DNA of 64,000 nucleotides, from the NCBI GenBank assembly GCA_034435835.1, contig DAOTWF010000027.1:62001-126000 (forward strand), read 5' to 3'. Source of the DNA: CALJTV01 sp034435835. GTDB taxonomy: Bacteria > Chloroflexota > Dehalococcoidia > GIF9 > UBA5629. Below the pieces are notes generated by a model that was not told the DNA's origin, did not search any database, and was given only the letters and a program-made list of their open reading frames with translations. Made by a program: the position numbers and the translations under genes. Positions 32,325-41,070 of the stretch are shown piece after piece (position 1 is the first letter of the stretch; each line of letters starts with the position of its first letter).

Positions 32325-32450
32325 ATGAGACCGTGGGAAGGCATGGATGGGGAGGGGGCTGATTTCTCGGGCAAAAGCTTTTCTGGCAAGGACAGCATAG
32401 ATAAGCCAACTTTTAGATTGGGGAATCGAATCGGGGGCTGCATAAAATGA
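32325..32450 (+). CDS. Possible 41-aa ORF translationally coupled to rplI
   Basis: The frame runs from ATG 32325 to TGA 32448-32450, overlapping the rplI ATG in an ATGA junction. The peptide is polar and Gly/Ser/Lys-rich (GADFSGKSFSGKDSIDK inside it), with no membrane segment and no family I recognise. The ribosome site is weak. It could be a leader peptide that couples translation to rplI, or simply an untranslated leader with a chance frame. Confidence 0.3.
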   Translation: MRPWEGMDGEGADFSGKSFSGKDSIDKPTFRLGNRIGGCIK

Positions 32451-32908
32451 AGGTTATTTATCTGAAGGACTCGGGCAAGGCAAAGAAAGGGGAGATAAAG
32501 GAGGTGGCGGATGGCTATGCCAGAAACTATCTTATTCCCCAAGGCATAGCCCTAGCGGCAAGTCCTCAGGTTGTCAAAGCTGTAGAGGCCCATAGAGAGG
32601 ACAGGGCACAGCGGCAAGCCCGGGAAGAAGTGGAGTTGCGAAGAGTAGCTGAGTCGATCCAAGGCAAGGAACTGCGTTTTAAGGCTAGGGTGGGGGCTAA
32701 AGGACGTCTTCACGGTGCAATTACCGGCGCTGATATAGCTGAAAAGCTTTCTCAACTCGCGGGCTATCAGCTTGACAAAAAGAACGTCAGGCTGGACGCG
32801 CCCCTCCATAAGGTGGGCAATTACGAAGTGCTGATCAACCTCACCAAAGGGATTGGGGCTAGAGTCACGGTCGTTGTAGAAGAAGAGAGGACTTCTCGCG
32901 GTGAGTGA
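32447..32908 (+). CDS. rplI: Ribosomal protein bL9
   Basis: Large-subunit protein of 153 aa. The N-terminal 23S rRNA-binding domain has MKVIYLKDSGKAKKGEIKEV and GYARNYLIPQGIALAAS. A charged connecting helix follows (about 45-75), then a C-terminal domain beginning FKARVGAKGRLHGAITGADIA. It overlaps dnaB by 8 bases. The rplI-dnaB order is common in bacteria. Confidence 0.97.
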   Translation: MKVIYLKDSGKAKKGEIKEVADGYARNYLIPQGIALAASPQVVKAVEAHREDRAQRQAREEVELRRVAESIQGKELRFKARVGAKGRLHGAITGADIAEKLSQLAGYQLDKKNVRLDAPLHKVGNYEVLINLTKGIGARVTVVVEEERTSRGE

Positions 32909-34268
32909 AAGGCTACCACCCAGTGATCCGGATGCCGAGAAAGCAGTCCTTGGCTCGTTGCTCATAGATGGGGATGCAATATTCAAGGTCGCTACTTTCC
33001 TGAAGCCCGAGGACTTCTTTATTGTTGAGAATCAGTGGATATACGAAGCCTGCCTCGATATCTATCAGCGTAACGAGGCTATCAACCAGATAACTGTGGC
33101 CCATGATCTAGCGCGCAAAGGGAAGTTGGATGCAGCTGGTGGGGCAGCTTACTTGAGCTACCTTATATCAATTGTACCGACTTCTCTGCATGTTGAATAT
33201 TATGCACAGATAGTGTCCAGACTGGCATTGATGCGTCGGCTAATAAGTGCTGGAAATCAAATTGAAGCTATCGGCTATGAAACTAATATAGATGCTGATG
33301 TGGCTTTGAGTAGGGCGGAGGATGTCCTGTTTAAGGTAAGGCAACAGCGTGCCCGACAGGACTTTGTGCCTATTCGTCAGGTTTTGGAGCAGTATTTTGA
33401 GGAGGCGGGTTCGAGGCTGGTTGTCGAGGGGAGGATAGAGCGTATATTCACCAACTTTACTGCTTTGGACGAATGGCTTGGGGGGTTGCAGCGTTCTGAT
33501 TTAATCGTACTGGCTGCACGGCCTAGCCTAGGAAAGACAAGCTTGGCACTCAACATTGCAAGAAATGCTGCTGTTAGTCAGAAAGCTTGTGTGGCGCTGT
33601 TCAGCCTTGAGATGTCCTGTCAGGCAGTTGTCCAAAGGCTGCTGGCAAGTGAGGCTGATGTGGATTCCAAAAGAGTTCGTCTAGGAATCTATACAGAAGA
33701 CGAGGAACTGAGGATCATGGAAGCCAGCGGGATACTCTCAGAGGCAGCAATTTATATCGATGATTCTCCCCAGTTGCGGGTAGTGGAAATGAGAAGCAAA
33801 GCACGGAGGCTCCATTTTGAGCGAGGTATCGACCTGATAATTGTTGATTATCTACAGTTGATGCAAGCGGGTACGAGAAGCGAAAGCCGAGTCCAAGAAG
33901 TCAGTGAGATTACCCGCTCACTCAAGGCTCTTGCCCGCGAAATAAATGCGCCGGTGCTGGCTATTTCGCAGCTTAGCAGAGCGGTTGAATGGCGGGCTTC
34001 TCACAGACCTCAGCTTGCGGATCTAAGGGAAAGCGGTAGCATTGAGCAGGATGCTGATGTGGTCCTTTTTATCTATCGCGACGACTTTTACTACACAGAG
34101 GAGGAGTGGAAAAGGACTCACGATATCGAGACGGAACCTTACCCAAAGGGTTTAGCTGATATCATCATAGCCAAACACCGTAATGGGCCTGTGGGGGAGG
34201 TAAAGCTGCGCTTTATTGCTAGGACAGCGAAGTTTGAGGATCTTGGGGTTGAGTTAAGTACGACCTAA
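32901..34268 (+). CDS. dnaB: Replicative DNA helicase DnaB
   Basis: Hexameric fork helicase, 455 aa, GTG start at 32901. The N-terminal domain (PPSDPDAEKAVLGSLLID) is followed by a linker and a RecA-like core. Walker A is ARPSLGKTSLA (about 208-218), and the next block is ALFSLEMS. Walker B is LIIVDYLQLM, then VQEVSEITRSLKALAREINAPV, of which the Q and R residues contact neighbours. DLRESGSIEQDADVV is close to the C-terminus. No intein is seen. It is translationally coupled to rplI and followed by primosome-type genes. Confidence 0.97.
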   Translation: MSERLPPSDPDAEKAVLGSLLIDGDAIFKVATFLKPEDFFIVENQWIYEACLDIYQRNEAINQITVAHDLARKGKLDAAGGAAYLSYLISIVPTSLHVEYYAQIVSRLALMRRLISAGNQIEAIGYETNIDADVALSRAEDVLFKVRQQRARQDFVPIRQVLEQYFEEAGSRLVVEGRIERIFTNFTALDEWLGGLQRSDLIVLAARPSLGKTSLALNIARNAAVSQKACVALFSLEMSCQAVVQRLLASEADVDSKRVRLGIYTEDEELRIMEASGILSEAAIYIDDSPQLRVVEMRSKARRLHFERGIDLIIVDYLQLMQAGTRSESRVQEVSEITRSLKALAREINAPVLAISQLSRAVEWRASHRPQLADLRESGSIEQDADVVLFIYRDDFYYTEEEWKRTHDIETEPYPKGLADIIIAKHRNGPVGEVKLRFIARTAKFEDLGVELSTT

Positions 34269-34287
34269 AAGGTTGGCAAGCTAGAAA

Positions 34288-34980
34288 ATGGTAGAGCAAG
34301 AGTTTACTGGCTTTCCTGCTAGGGCAGAGGTCACCCCGATACCCAATTTGTTTTTTGCTACGGTATTGCCCCAGATAGATGATATCGCCGAGCTAAAGGC
34401 CGTTTTGTGTGTTTTCTGGCTGGCAAGCAGTCGGCGGAGTGGCAATCGCTTCGTATCTTTTAGGGAGCTTGTTTCTAAGGGCTGGTTGGCGGAAAACGAA
34501 CTCACGAAGGCGCTGGCGAAAGCAGTAGAGCGTAAAGTATTACTTTCACTCAAAGTCGAAGTGGGCAGTAGAAGCGAGGACATATATGTCGTCAACGATG
34601 CTGCCGGCAGAAGAGAAGCGGACAGGGTTCAACAGGGGAAAGTGACCAGAGAGCATCTCCTTTTCGAGCACTCTGCGGGAGTCGAAAAGCCCGAGTTGAC
34701 CAATATTTTCAGGCTTTACGAACAAAACATAGGTTTGCTTACCCCTATGATTGCCGATGAACTTCGCGAAGCCGAGAAACTGTACCCGTGGGAGTGGATT
34801 GAGAGTGCTTTTAGAGAGGCAGCCGCCTTAAATAAGCGTAGTTGGCGGTATATATCACGCATACTGGAACGGTGGGCAGTAGAAGGTAAGGACGATGGAA
34901 AGATTGGGCGATATTCTAAAAAAGGGGTTGACCGGGAAAAGTACATCAGAGGGAAGTACGGGCATCTGGTTAGGCGCTGA
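34288..34980 (+). CDS. DnaD-like replication initiation protein
   Basis: The 230 aa include an N-terminal winged-helix-like region (about 1-110, with VSFRELVSKGWLAENELTKAL). The C-terminal DnaD/DnaB_2 helical domain (about 135-205) contains FRLYEQNIGLLTPMIADELR and the YxxxIL-type motif WRYISRILERW. DnaD-type proteins recruit the helicase loader in Firmicutes. Here the gene lies between dnaB and a helicase-loader-like gene, consistent with that role. It shares 86 bp with the next gene in another frame. Confidence 0.82.
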   Translation: MVEQEFTGFPARAEVTPIPNLFFATVLPQIDDIAELKAVLCVFWLASSRRSGNRFVSFRELVSKGWLAENELTKALAKAVERKVLLSLKVEVGSRSEDIYVVNDAAGRREADRVQQGKVTREHLLFEHSAGVEKPELTNIFRLYEQNIGLLTPMIADELREAEKLYPWEWIESAFREAAALNKRSWRYISRILERWAVEGKDDGKIGRYSKKGVDREKYIRGKYGHLVRR

Positions 34981-36307
34981 CTCTAACGGGGAGGTTTCGG
35001 CGCGGAAAGATTGTCCGGCGTGTAAAGGGGCGGGTTTTGTGCACCCGCTGTTAGCGTCTGGGCATCCCGATTTCAGCCGTGTGGTGCCTTGTCATTGTAC
35101 TCGCCAGGGGCTGGCGGGGGAAAAAATAGAGCAATTGCGCAGGCAAAGCAATCTCGGTGTTCTGGTGCGTCTCACTTTTGAAAATCTTGTACCGACTGGG
35201 CGCGTGAGCAACGAGGGCGCACAGCGCCAGTTCAAGGCGGCCTATGATGCTGCTGTTGCATTTGCTAGCAATCCCCAAGGGTGGCTTGTACTTATAGGTC
35301 CGACCGGATGCGGCAAGACGCACCTTGCCTGTGCCATTGCCAATGAATTGATAAATCGTGGCAGAGCAATACTATATATAGGTGTTGCTGACCTGCTGGA
35401 TCACCTCCGTTACACTTTTAATCCCAACAGCGAGGTCACGCACGATGAGTTCTTTGAGCGGGTGAAGAAATCGCCCTTACTGGTGCTAGATGACCTAAAT
35501 GTAAGTGGGGCAACGCCGTGGGCGCGGGGGAAGCTGGAGCAATTGTTGGACTACAGATTCAATGTTCGCTTACCCACGGTGATCACCACATCTGTGCCCC
35601 TCGGGGATTTCGATGATAACTTAAAGGGGCGTCTGTCCGATCCGGAGTTTTGCCATGTGTACATTGTCCGGGAGCGATTACCTTCCATTCTTGAAGAATT
35701 CAGCGAGTCGCAACTCCAGATGCTAAGAGAGAAGACTTTTGAGAGCTTTGACTATAAGTTACTGTACCTGCAACCTACAGAGCGCCAGAGCCTAGAGCAG
35801 GCATACCGGTGTGCGCTGAATTTTGCGAAATGCCCGGACGGCTGGCTGGTACTGATGGGGGTTAACGGTTGCGGGAAAACCCACCTTGCTGCAGCAATCG
35901 CAAATTATCTTCGTGCTGAGGGTAAGCAGGTTCTGTTTATTGTAGTGCCCGAACTACTTGACCATTTACGCTCGGCTTTCAGTCCGGAGAGCAGGGTGCA
36001 CTATGACGAGTTGTTTGAGGTAGTCAAGAAATCACCGGTTCTGATTTTGGATGATTTTGGGGAACAATCGGCCACCCCTTGGGCTCAAGAGAAACTGTAT
36101 CAATTGATTAACTATAGGTACAGCGCAAGACTCGCTACAGTGATTACTACCTGCCTTTCGCTGGACGAAATTGAGAGCCGTATTAGCTCTCGCATGGTCG
36201 ATCCGGCTATTGGGTTAGTTCTGAATATCGATGCTCCTGACTATCGCGGCAATACAAGAAGTCGGCAGACCAAGAGACGGGGACAGCAGCAAAAGTATCC
36301 AAGATGA
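34895..36307 (+). CDS. Helicase-loader-like protein with two fused DnaC/DnaI AAA+ domains
   Basis: The 470 aa begin with a Cys motif CPACKGAGFVHP ... CHC (about 39-70), as seen in DnaI/DnaC relatives. Domain 1 (about 115-275) has Walker A GPTGCGKTH, Walker B PLLVLDDL and sensor-1 VITTSV. Domain 2 (about 290-450) has Walker A GVNGCGKTH, Walker B PVLILDDFGE and VITTCL. The two share matching stretches such as ADLLDHLRYTF/PELLDHLRSAF and ATPWA, so they arose by duplication. Normal loaders have one AAA+ domain. The start ATG 34895 lies inside the dnaD-like gene, after AAGG. It presumably loads DnaB, encoded two genes upstream. Confidence 0.82.
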   Translation: MERLGDILKKGLTGKSTSEGSTGIWLGADSNGEVSARKDCPACKGAGFVHPLLASGHPDFSRVVPCHCTRQGLAGEKIEQLRRQSNLGVLVRLTFENLVPTGRVSNEGAQRQFKAAYDAAVAFASNPQGWLVLIGPTGCGKTHLACAIANELINRGRAILYIGVADLLDHLRYTFNPNSEVTHDEFFERVKKSPLLVLDDLNVSGATPWARGKLEQLLDYRFNVRLPTVITTSVPLGDFDDNLKGRLSDPEFCHVYIVRERLPSILEEFSESQLQMLREKTFESFDYKLLYLQPTERQSLEQAYRCALNFAKCPDGWLVLMGVNGCGKTHLAAAIANYLRAEGKQVLFIVVPELLDHLRSAFSPESRVHYDELFEVVKKSPVLILDDFGEQSATPWAQEKLYQLINYRYSARLATVITTCLSLDEIESRISSRMVDPAIGLVLNIDAPDYRGNTRSRQTKRRGQQQKYPR

Positions 36308-36382
36308 GGCAATATGTCCTGACCTTGGTTGTTGGTATAGGATTTTCTTGCTAAAATAGCAGAAATCCTTTGGAACATAGCG

Positions 36383-36907
36383 GTGGTAGACTCACCAGTT
36401 CTGGTGCTGAATCAAAACTATGAGCCCCTGAACATTTGCAGGGTAAGGAGGGCTCTGAATCTGCTTTTCCGGGGAAAGGCGGAAGTTTTAGAAAATGGAA
36501 GAGGTAGCCTCCATTCTGTTGAAGCAGTGTTTGAAGTTCCTTCGGTGATCCGTCTTGTCTATCTTGTCAGACATAATCAGCGTCCGCGCAGGCTGACCAA
36601 ACTGGAGGTTTTCAGTCGAGATGGTTATGTCTGCCAATACTGCGGACGCAAAAGCAAGGAGCTCACTCTGGATCATGTTGTTCCCAGACGGCGTGGAGGT
36701 GCGCATAGCTGGGAAAACGTTGTCACAGCATGTATACCCTGCAACCGTCGCAAAGCTGGGCGGACTCCGCTTGAAGCGGGGATGCCGCTTTTGCGGGAGC
36801 CAAAGCCTCCCCGTCATAATGGCTTCTATGTGCCATATCATCACCTGTGCACGCATGCCGAGTGGCAGAAATATTTACCGAGACAAGAGGTCTATCCCGC
36901 TATCTAG
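36383..36907 (+). CDS. HNH endonuclease family protein
   Basis: The 174 aa start at GTG 36383. The N-terminal region VLVLNQNYEPLNICRVRRAL is typical of this housekeeping HNH family. The nuclease motif has VCQYCGRKSKELTLDHVVPR (Cys pair and HH/DH), then GGAHSWENVVTACIPCNRRK with the second Cys pair. This family is widespread as a stand-alone chromosomal gene and is not obviously tied to restriction or mobile DNA. Its stop overlaps the convergent ricT stop by four bases. Confidence 0.88.
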   Translation: MVDSPVLVLNQNYEPLNICRVRRALNLLFRGKAEVLENGRGSLHSVEAVFEVPSVIRLVYLVRHNQRPRRLTKLEVFSRDGYVCQYCGRKSKELTLDHVVPRRRGGAHSWENVVTACIPCNRRKAGRTPLEAGMPLLREPKPPRHNGFYVPYHHLCTHAEWQKYLPRQEVYPAI

Positions 36908-37710
36908 CGTTTTTTGTGCCAAGTTATCTGGCTCAGCGATAGTTCAGTTACGCCACCACTATCCAGTTCTAGCTGAACAGTTTCTTTTAGTGGGTTACAC
37001 GCGATTACCCTTGCTTTTCCCAGTGGTGTGGAGACCTCTTGACCCATGGGTGGTAGCTTCTCCTTCATGGTTCGATAGTGTTCGTACTCATATCCCAGAC
37101 AGCAAAGAAGCCGCCCACATATACCTGAGGTTTTCATAGGGTTTAGTGCTATGTTTTGCTCTTTTGCCATCTTGATCGATACAGGGGCAAGCTCGCTCAG
37201 AAAAGTAGTGCAGCAGAGCGGTAAGCCACATCTGCCAAGGCCACCAATGAGTTTGGCTTCATCTCTGGCTCCTATCTGTCTGAGTTCAACCTTGGTTCTT
37301 AACGCGTGACTAAGTTCTCGAACAAGCTCGCGAAAGTCGACTCTTTTCTCTGCTGTGAAAAAAATGGTTAGTCTGGTTCTGTCAAGGTCATAGTGTGCCG
37401 AAATTGGTTTGATTGGAGTTTGCAGCTTTTTGGCTAGCTCACGGCATTTTTCCAAGGCCGCTCTAGCCAGCCGCTGGTTTCGTTTCTTTTTCTCCAGATC
37501 TTGCTCGTTTGCTTTGCGTGTTACAGGTCTAAGCGGCTCTGAAATTTCGTTAAGGATTGCCTGTTTTGGCGCAACGATCACCTTCCCAACTTCCCTTCCG
37601 TATGCTGTCTCTACCACGACATAATCGCCTTTGTCTACAGGTACTGCTGAGGCGTCAAAATAGTATATCCTCCCGGCTTGGAGGAACCGAACACCGACTA
37701 TTTCTGGCAT
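36904..37710 (-). CDS. ricT: PSP1-domain protein RicT (YaaT)
   Basis: The 268 aa have an N-terminal PSP1 region (VGVRFLQAGRIYYFDA, GDYVVVETAYGREVGKV) and Cys clusters GGLGRCGLPLCC and GICGRLLCCLGYEYEHY (about 150-215). In Bacillus, RicT joins RicA and RicF in an Fe-S complex that controls RNase Y. Genes encoding it commonly sit next to holB, as here (26 bp after holB). The RicA and RicF partners are not in the window. Confidence 0.9.
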   Translation of the reverse strand: MPEIVGVRFLQAGRIYYFDASAVPVDKGDYVVVETAYGREVGKVIVAPKQAILNEISEPLRPVTRKANEQDLEKKKRNQRLARAALEKCRELAKKLQTPIKPISAHYDLDRTRLTIFFTAEKRVDFRELVRELSHALRTKVELRQIGARDEAKLIGGLGRCGLPLCCTTFLSELAPVSIKMAKEQNIALNPMKTSGICGRLLCCLGYEYEHYRTMKEKLPPMGQEVSTPLGKARVIACNPLKETVQLELDSGGVTELSLSQITWHKKR

Positions 37711-37736
37711 TACTTATCCTTAAGGGAGGTCGTGGA

Positions 37737-38756
37737 TCAGGGTATTCTAGCTCGGTCTCTTAATTTGGGCATGTTAAGCAGGGCGACCTCCGTGATCAAT
37801 CTCAAATTAGCACTGGTAGCAGCGATGTAAGCGAGTGATTTCTCTACGCTCTGAATGAAGCTTCTCACTTCTGCAACATCCAGCCTTTGTGACAGGCTTT
37901 CGAGTGCCTCCAAATAGTCTGAATTGACGATCGCCTCCTTGTAGCCGTTTTTGATCAACATTATATCACGCCAGCAGGACAGCCAGTTTCTTAACGCCTG
38001 TTCAGCCAAGGCTCTGTTAGTCCCCAACCTAGCTGCGTATGTTAGTCGTTCCCCCCACGTAGTGTCAAGCAGAGAAAACATTTCCTCCACAAATTGCGCT
38101 CTTTGTGCTAGTACGGTGCTGTCCAGCGCAGCATTTATCGCCCAGCCGGGACACCCCTGTGCGAGGACAGCAAGCAGTTTCGCTTGCTGGTTGTCAAGTT
38201 TGTAGGAGGTGGTGAGTATCCTACTGATTTCCTCAGAGGTTAGTGGCTTCAACTCTAAGCGCTGGCACCGGGAGATTATGGTTGGTAACACCAGCGACTC
38301 TTTCGAGGTGAGGAGAACGAAGACAACGTGCGGTGGAGGCTCCTCCAAGATCTTGAGCAGACAGTTGGCGGCCTCGTGTGAAAGGCTCTCAGCCCCATTG
38401 ATAATGAATACTTTGTATTTACCTTCATATGGTGGCAGGTTGGCACTGTGTTGGAGTGCTTTGATCTCGTCTATGCCAATCTCTAAGGCTGTTTTTGTTT
38501 CCGTCGACGTATCTTCTGCATTTTCGATGACTATCACATCGGCATGTTTCCTCCCGGCGATTTTTTTGCACGTCTGACATTCTTTACATGGTAGCTGGCT
38601 GTCGTTGCAGTTTATCGCTTGGGCAAGATCAACTGCAAGGGTCATTTTGCCAACGTGTGGGGGACCGATTATAAGATAGGCATGTGCCAGTTCATTGTTT
38701 TTGATGCTGTGTTCAAGCAGGGCTATGATCCTCTGCTGTCCAATGGTCTGCCACAT
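37737..38756 (-). CDS. holB: DNA polymerase III delta-prime subunit
   Basis: Clamp-loader subunit of 339 aa. The AAA+ P-loop is GPPHVGKMTLA (about 31-41). The zinc module has CNDSQLPCKECQTC (about 50-63). Then come YKVFIINGAESLSHEAANCL (Walker B-like region), LLKILEEPPPHVVFVLLTS and the SRC motif ISRCQRLEL. The P-loop lacks the usual Ser/Thr pattern of an active ATPase in part (GKM), but delta-prime often does not hydrolyse ATP. It is 15 bp after lysA and 26 bp before ricT. Confidence 0.92.
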   Translation of the reverse strand: MWQTIGQQRIIALLEHSIKNNELAHAYLIIGPPHVGKMTLAVDLAQAINCNDSQLPCKECQTCKKIAGRKHADVIVIENAEDTSTETKTALEIGIDEIKALQHSANLPPYEGKYKVFIINGAESLSHEAANCLLKILEEPPPHVVFVLLTSKESLVLPTIISRCQRLELKPLTSEEISRILTTSYKLDNQQAKLLAVLAQGCPGWAINAALDSTVLAQRAQFVEEMFSLLDTTWGERLTYAARLGTNRALAEQALRNWLSCWRDIMLIKNGYKEAIVNSDYLEALESLSQRLDVAEVRSFIQSVEKSLAYIAATSANLRLITEVALLNMPKLRDRARIP

Positions 38757-38771
38757 TTTCTATCTTTACTG

Positions 38772-40094
38772 TTAGACTACATCGAGGCTCATCAGGTGTT
38801 GATAATCTTCGCGCTTTCGGATAAGGCGGGCTTTGCCCTCTTTGACCAGGACTATTGCCGGTCTGGGTACTAGATTGTAGTTACTTGACATAGGAATTGA
38901 GTAAGCACCGCTTACGGGTACTGCGATTAGGTCACCGGTATGGACGGGGGGCAACATCAAGTCTCTAATCAAAATATCGCCTGACTCGCAGTACCTACCG
39001 GCGATGGTCGCCTTAACAGACTCTGTTTGCCACACTTTGTTTGCTACCAGGGCTTCGTATTTTGCGCCATACAGGGCAGGACGTATGTTATCCCCGATGC
39101 CACCATCAACGCAGACGTAATTTCGCACCCCCGAAATTTCCTTAACCGCGCCTACTTTGTATAATGCGACCCCTGCCTGTGCCACGATGGCTCGCCCTGG
39201 TTCTATTATTAGCTTTGGTCGCGCTAGACCGAGTTCTGATATAAGCCTGCTGAGTCTTGAAGTTATCGCCTCGGCATATTCGGCTGTGGTTGGCACGTGA
39301 GAGTCTAATGTATATTTAACTGCGAAGCCACCACCGGGACTAAACTGCTGGAGTTGAACCCCGTATTTCTTGTTCATCATACTAGCGAAATTCAGAACGA
39401 TATCCATAGCTATTTGGTATGGCGAAGTTTCTACGATTGGTGACCCGAGATGGAAATGAAATCCCTCAAGGATAAGGCTGGAAGCAGAAGCAACTCTTTG
39501 CACTGCTGCCACTGCCTGTCCGGTCTCCAAAGGAAAACCGAATTTGCTGTCGAGCACGCCTGTAGTGGTATATTGATGTGTATGTGGGTCTACGCCAGGG
39601 GTAAGGCGAAGCATGACCTTTTGTTTGATGCCGTTTTTGCGGGCAAGACCATCGAGCAGCTCGATTTCGTCGAAATTATCCACAACTATGCACCCGACAC
39701 CGTAAGTGAGGGCTTGTGTTAGCTCTGCCGGAGTCTTGTTATTGCCATGAAAATAGATTTTATTTCCAGGGAATCTTGCCGATTGGGCTACTGCCAGTTC
39801 GCCTCCGGACACCACATCAAGCCCCAAACCTTCCTCCTTGATGATGTTTGCCAGAGCCGGGTTTGAAAAAGCTTTGGACGCATATATTACTACTGTGTCT
39901 GCGTAGCGGCTGGTAAATTCCCTGCGGAATTCTTGGCATTTGGCCCTGATGGTGCCTTCGTCAAAGACATAGAGTGGTGTATCGAATTCTTCGGCTAAAT
40001 CGACGCAGTCACAGCCGCCAATACACAGATGTCCGTGACGGTTAACCTCTCTTGTTATCGGAAACAAAGACAATTTAGGCGATTGTCCTTGCAT
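38772..40094 (-). CDS. lysA: Diaminopimelate decarboxylase
   Basis: PLP enzyme making L-lysine from meso-diaminopimelate, 440 aa. The PLP lysine is in VIYASKAFSNPALA (about 69-82). The phosphate-binding and substrate blocks are FHFHLGSPI, FSPGGGFAVKY, EPGRAIVAQAG, the catalytic Cys-bearing GRYCESGDIL and SGAYSIPMSSNYN. The first 20 residues before the family start are polar. The ATG at 40094 lies 7 nt after a TATAAT, so the mRNA may be leaderless. Confidence 0.95.
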   Translation of the reverse strand: MQGQSPKLSLFPITREVNRHGHLCIGGCDCVDLAEEFDTPLYVFDEGTIRAKCQEFRREFTSRYADTVVIYASKAFSNPALANIIKEEGLGLDVVSGGELAVAQSARFPGNKIYFHGNNKTPAELTQALTYGVGCIVVDNFDEIELLDGLARKNGIKQKVMLRLTPGVDPHTHQYTTTGVLDSKFGFPLETGQAVAAVQRVASASSLILEGFHFHLGSPIVETSPYQIAMDIVLNFASMMNKKYGVQLQQFSPGGGFAVKYTLDSHVPTTAEYAEAITSRLSRLISELGLARPKLIIEPGRAIVAQAGVALYKVGAVKEISGVRNYVCVDGGIGDNIRPALYGAKYEALVANKVWQTESVKATIAGRYCESGDILIRDLMLPPVHTGDLIAVPVSGAYSIPMSSNYNLVPRPAIVLVKEGKARLIRKREDYQHLMSLDVV

Positions 40095-40101
40095 GTAAAC
40101 T

Positions 40102-40107
40102 ATTATA
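40102..40107 (-). promoter_or_regulatory. Candidate -10 of the lysA-holB-ricT operon
   Basis: TATAAT on the minus strand (40107-40102), seven bases before the lysA ATG. No convincing -35 is seen. If used, transcription would begin at or one base before the start codon. Confidence 0.45.
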
Positions 40108-40140
40108 CTCCTGTGCCGCTTTGGCCGCTACGATGTCCGG

Positions 40141-41055
40141 TCACGCAAGACTTACAGGATTACCGGTAGCTCTCTGGAGGTAGTATTTCCACCTTGTATT
40201 CACCCAGGCTTGGAGCTGGGAAAGCTGTTCTTGGGTGATTTTTTTGAACCTTCCTTGTGCTGCCAGATACTCTATTACTGGCTTCAAAGTGCCTCGCTGT
40301 GCAATGGTCCTAGTGACACCGGTTAGCTGGAAGGCACCGTTTTCAATTTCGTAGAGGACGGATATGCCGGTCTCCGCAGCCAGTTGACCGATTTTTATTG
40401 TGTGGCTGTGAGGGAATTGCCAGCCGGGTGGGCATGGGGTAAAAATGTGGATGAACCTAGTGCCTGCTATCGACCTTGCCTTCTTCACCTTCTCGTAAAG
40501 GTCCAAAGGGAACGAGGCATTTGCTGTGGCGACATAAGGTATCCCGTGCGCTTCCATTATTAAGGCTATGTCTTTAGGTTTTTGTTTCTTCCCCAGGACC
40601 GGTGTGGTTCCTGTGAGGGCACCAAGGGGAGTCGAGCCAGACCTCTGGTTTCCGGTGTTCATGTAGCCTTCGTTGTCATAGCATATATAGATAAAGTCCT
40701 CATCTCTCTCGGCTGCACCGCTGAGCGATTGTATCCCTATGTCATGTGTACCACCATCGCCGGCTATAGCCAGAACTGTTAGCCCTGTTTTGCCAGTTAC
40801 TCTCAGTCCTGCCACCAAACCTGTCGCCGATGCAGCTGTGGAAGCAAATGGTGTATTGACGCAAGGAACCATTACCGAGGTGATAGGATACATCCCGTGC
40901 AAAACTGTGAGACAACTGGGGGGAACGGTGACAATTACCTGCCCCTCAAGGGCTTTCAGGATGTGGCGGTAAGCAAGTGACAGGGCACATCCAGGGCAAG
41001 CCCTGGTGCCAGGTAGCACGTACTCCTTTTCTGGCAGGTTCACTGCGTTGATCAA
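40141..41055 (-). CDS. porB: Pyruvate:ferredoxin oxidoreductase beta subunit
   Basis: Thiamine-diphosphate-binding subunit, 304 aa. Motifs: GTRACPGCALSLAYRHIL (Cys pair for the proximal cluster), the TPP-Mg site GDGGTHDIGIQSLSGAAERD and YDNEGYMNTGNQRSGSTPLG, and further Cys residues at TPCPPGW. It catalyses pyruvate + CoA to acetyl-CoA + CO2 with ferredoxin, and the reverse in autotrophs. It is last in porC-D-A-B, 15 bp after porA. Confidence 0.94.
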   Translation of the reverse strand: MINAVNLPEKEYVLPGTRACPGCALSLAYRHILKALEGQVIVTVPPSCLTVLHGMYPITSVMVPCVNTPFASTAASATGLVAGLRVTGKTGLTVLAIAGDGGTHDIGIQSLSGAAERDEDFIYICYDNEGYMNTGNQRSGSTPLGALTGTTPVLGKKQKPKDIALIMEAHGIPYVATANASFPLDLYEKVKKARSIAGTRFIHIFTPCPPGWQFPHSHTIKIGQLAAETGISVLYEIENGAFQLTGVTRTIAQRGTLKPVIEYLAAQGRFKKITQEQLSQLQAWVNTRWKYYLQRATGNPVSLA

Positions 41056-41070
41056 TCCTCTTCTGTCCTT

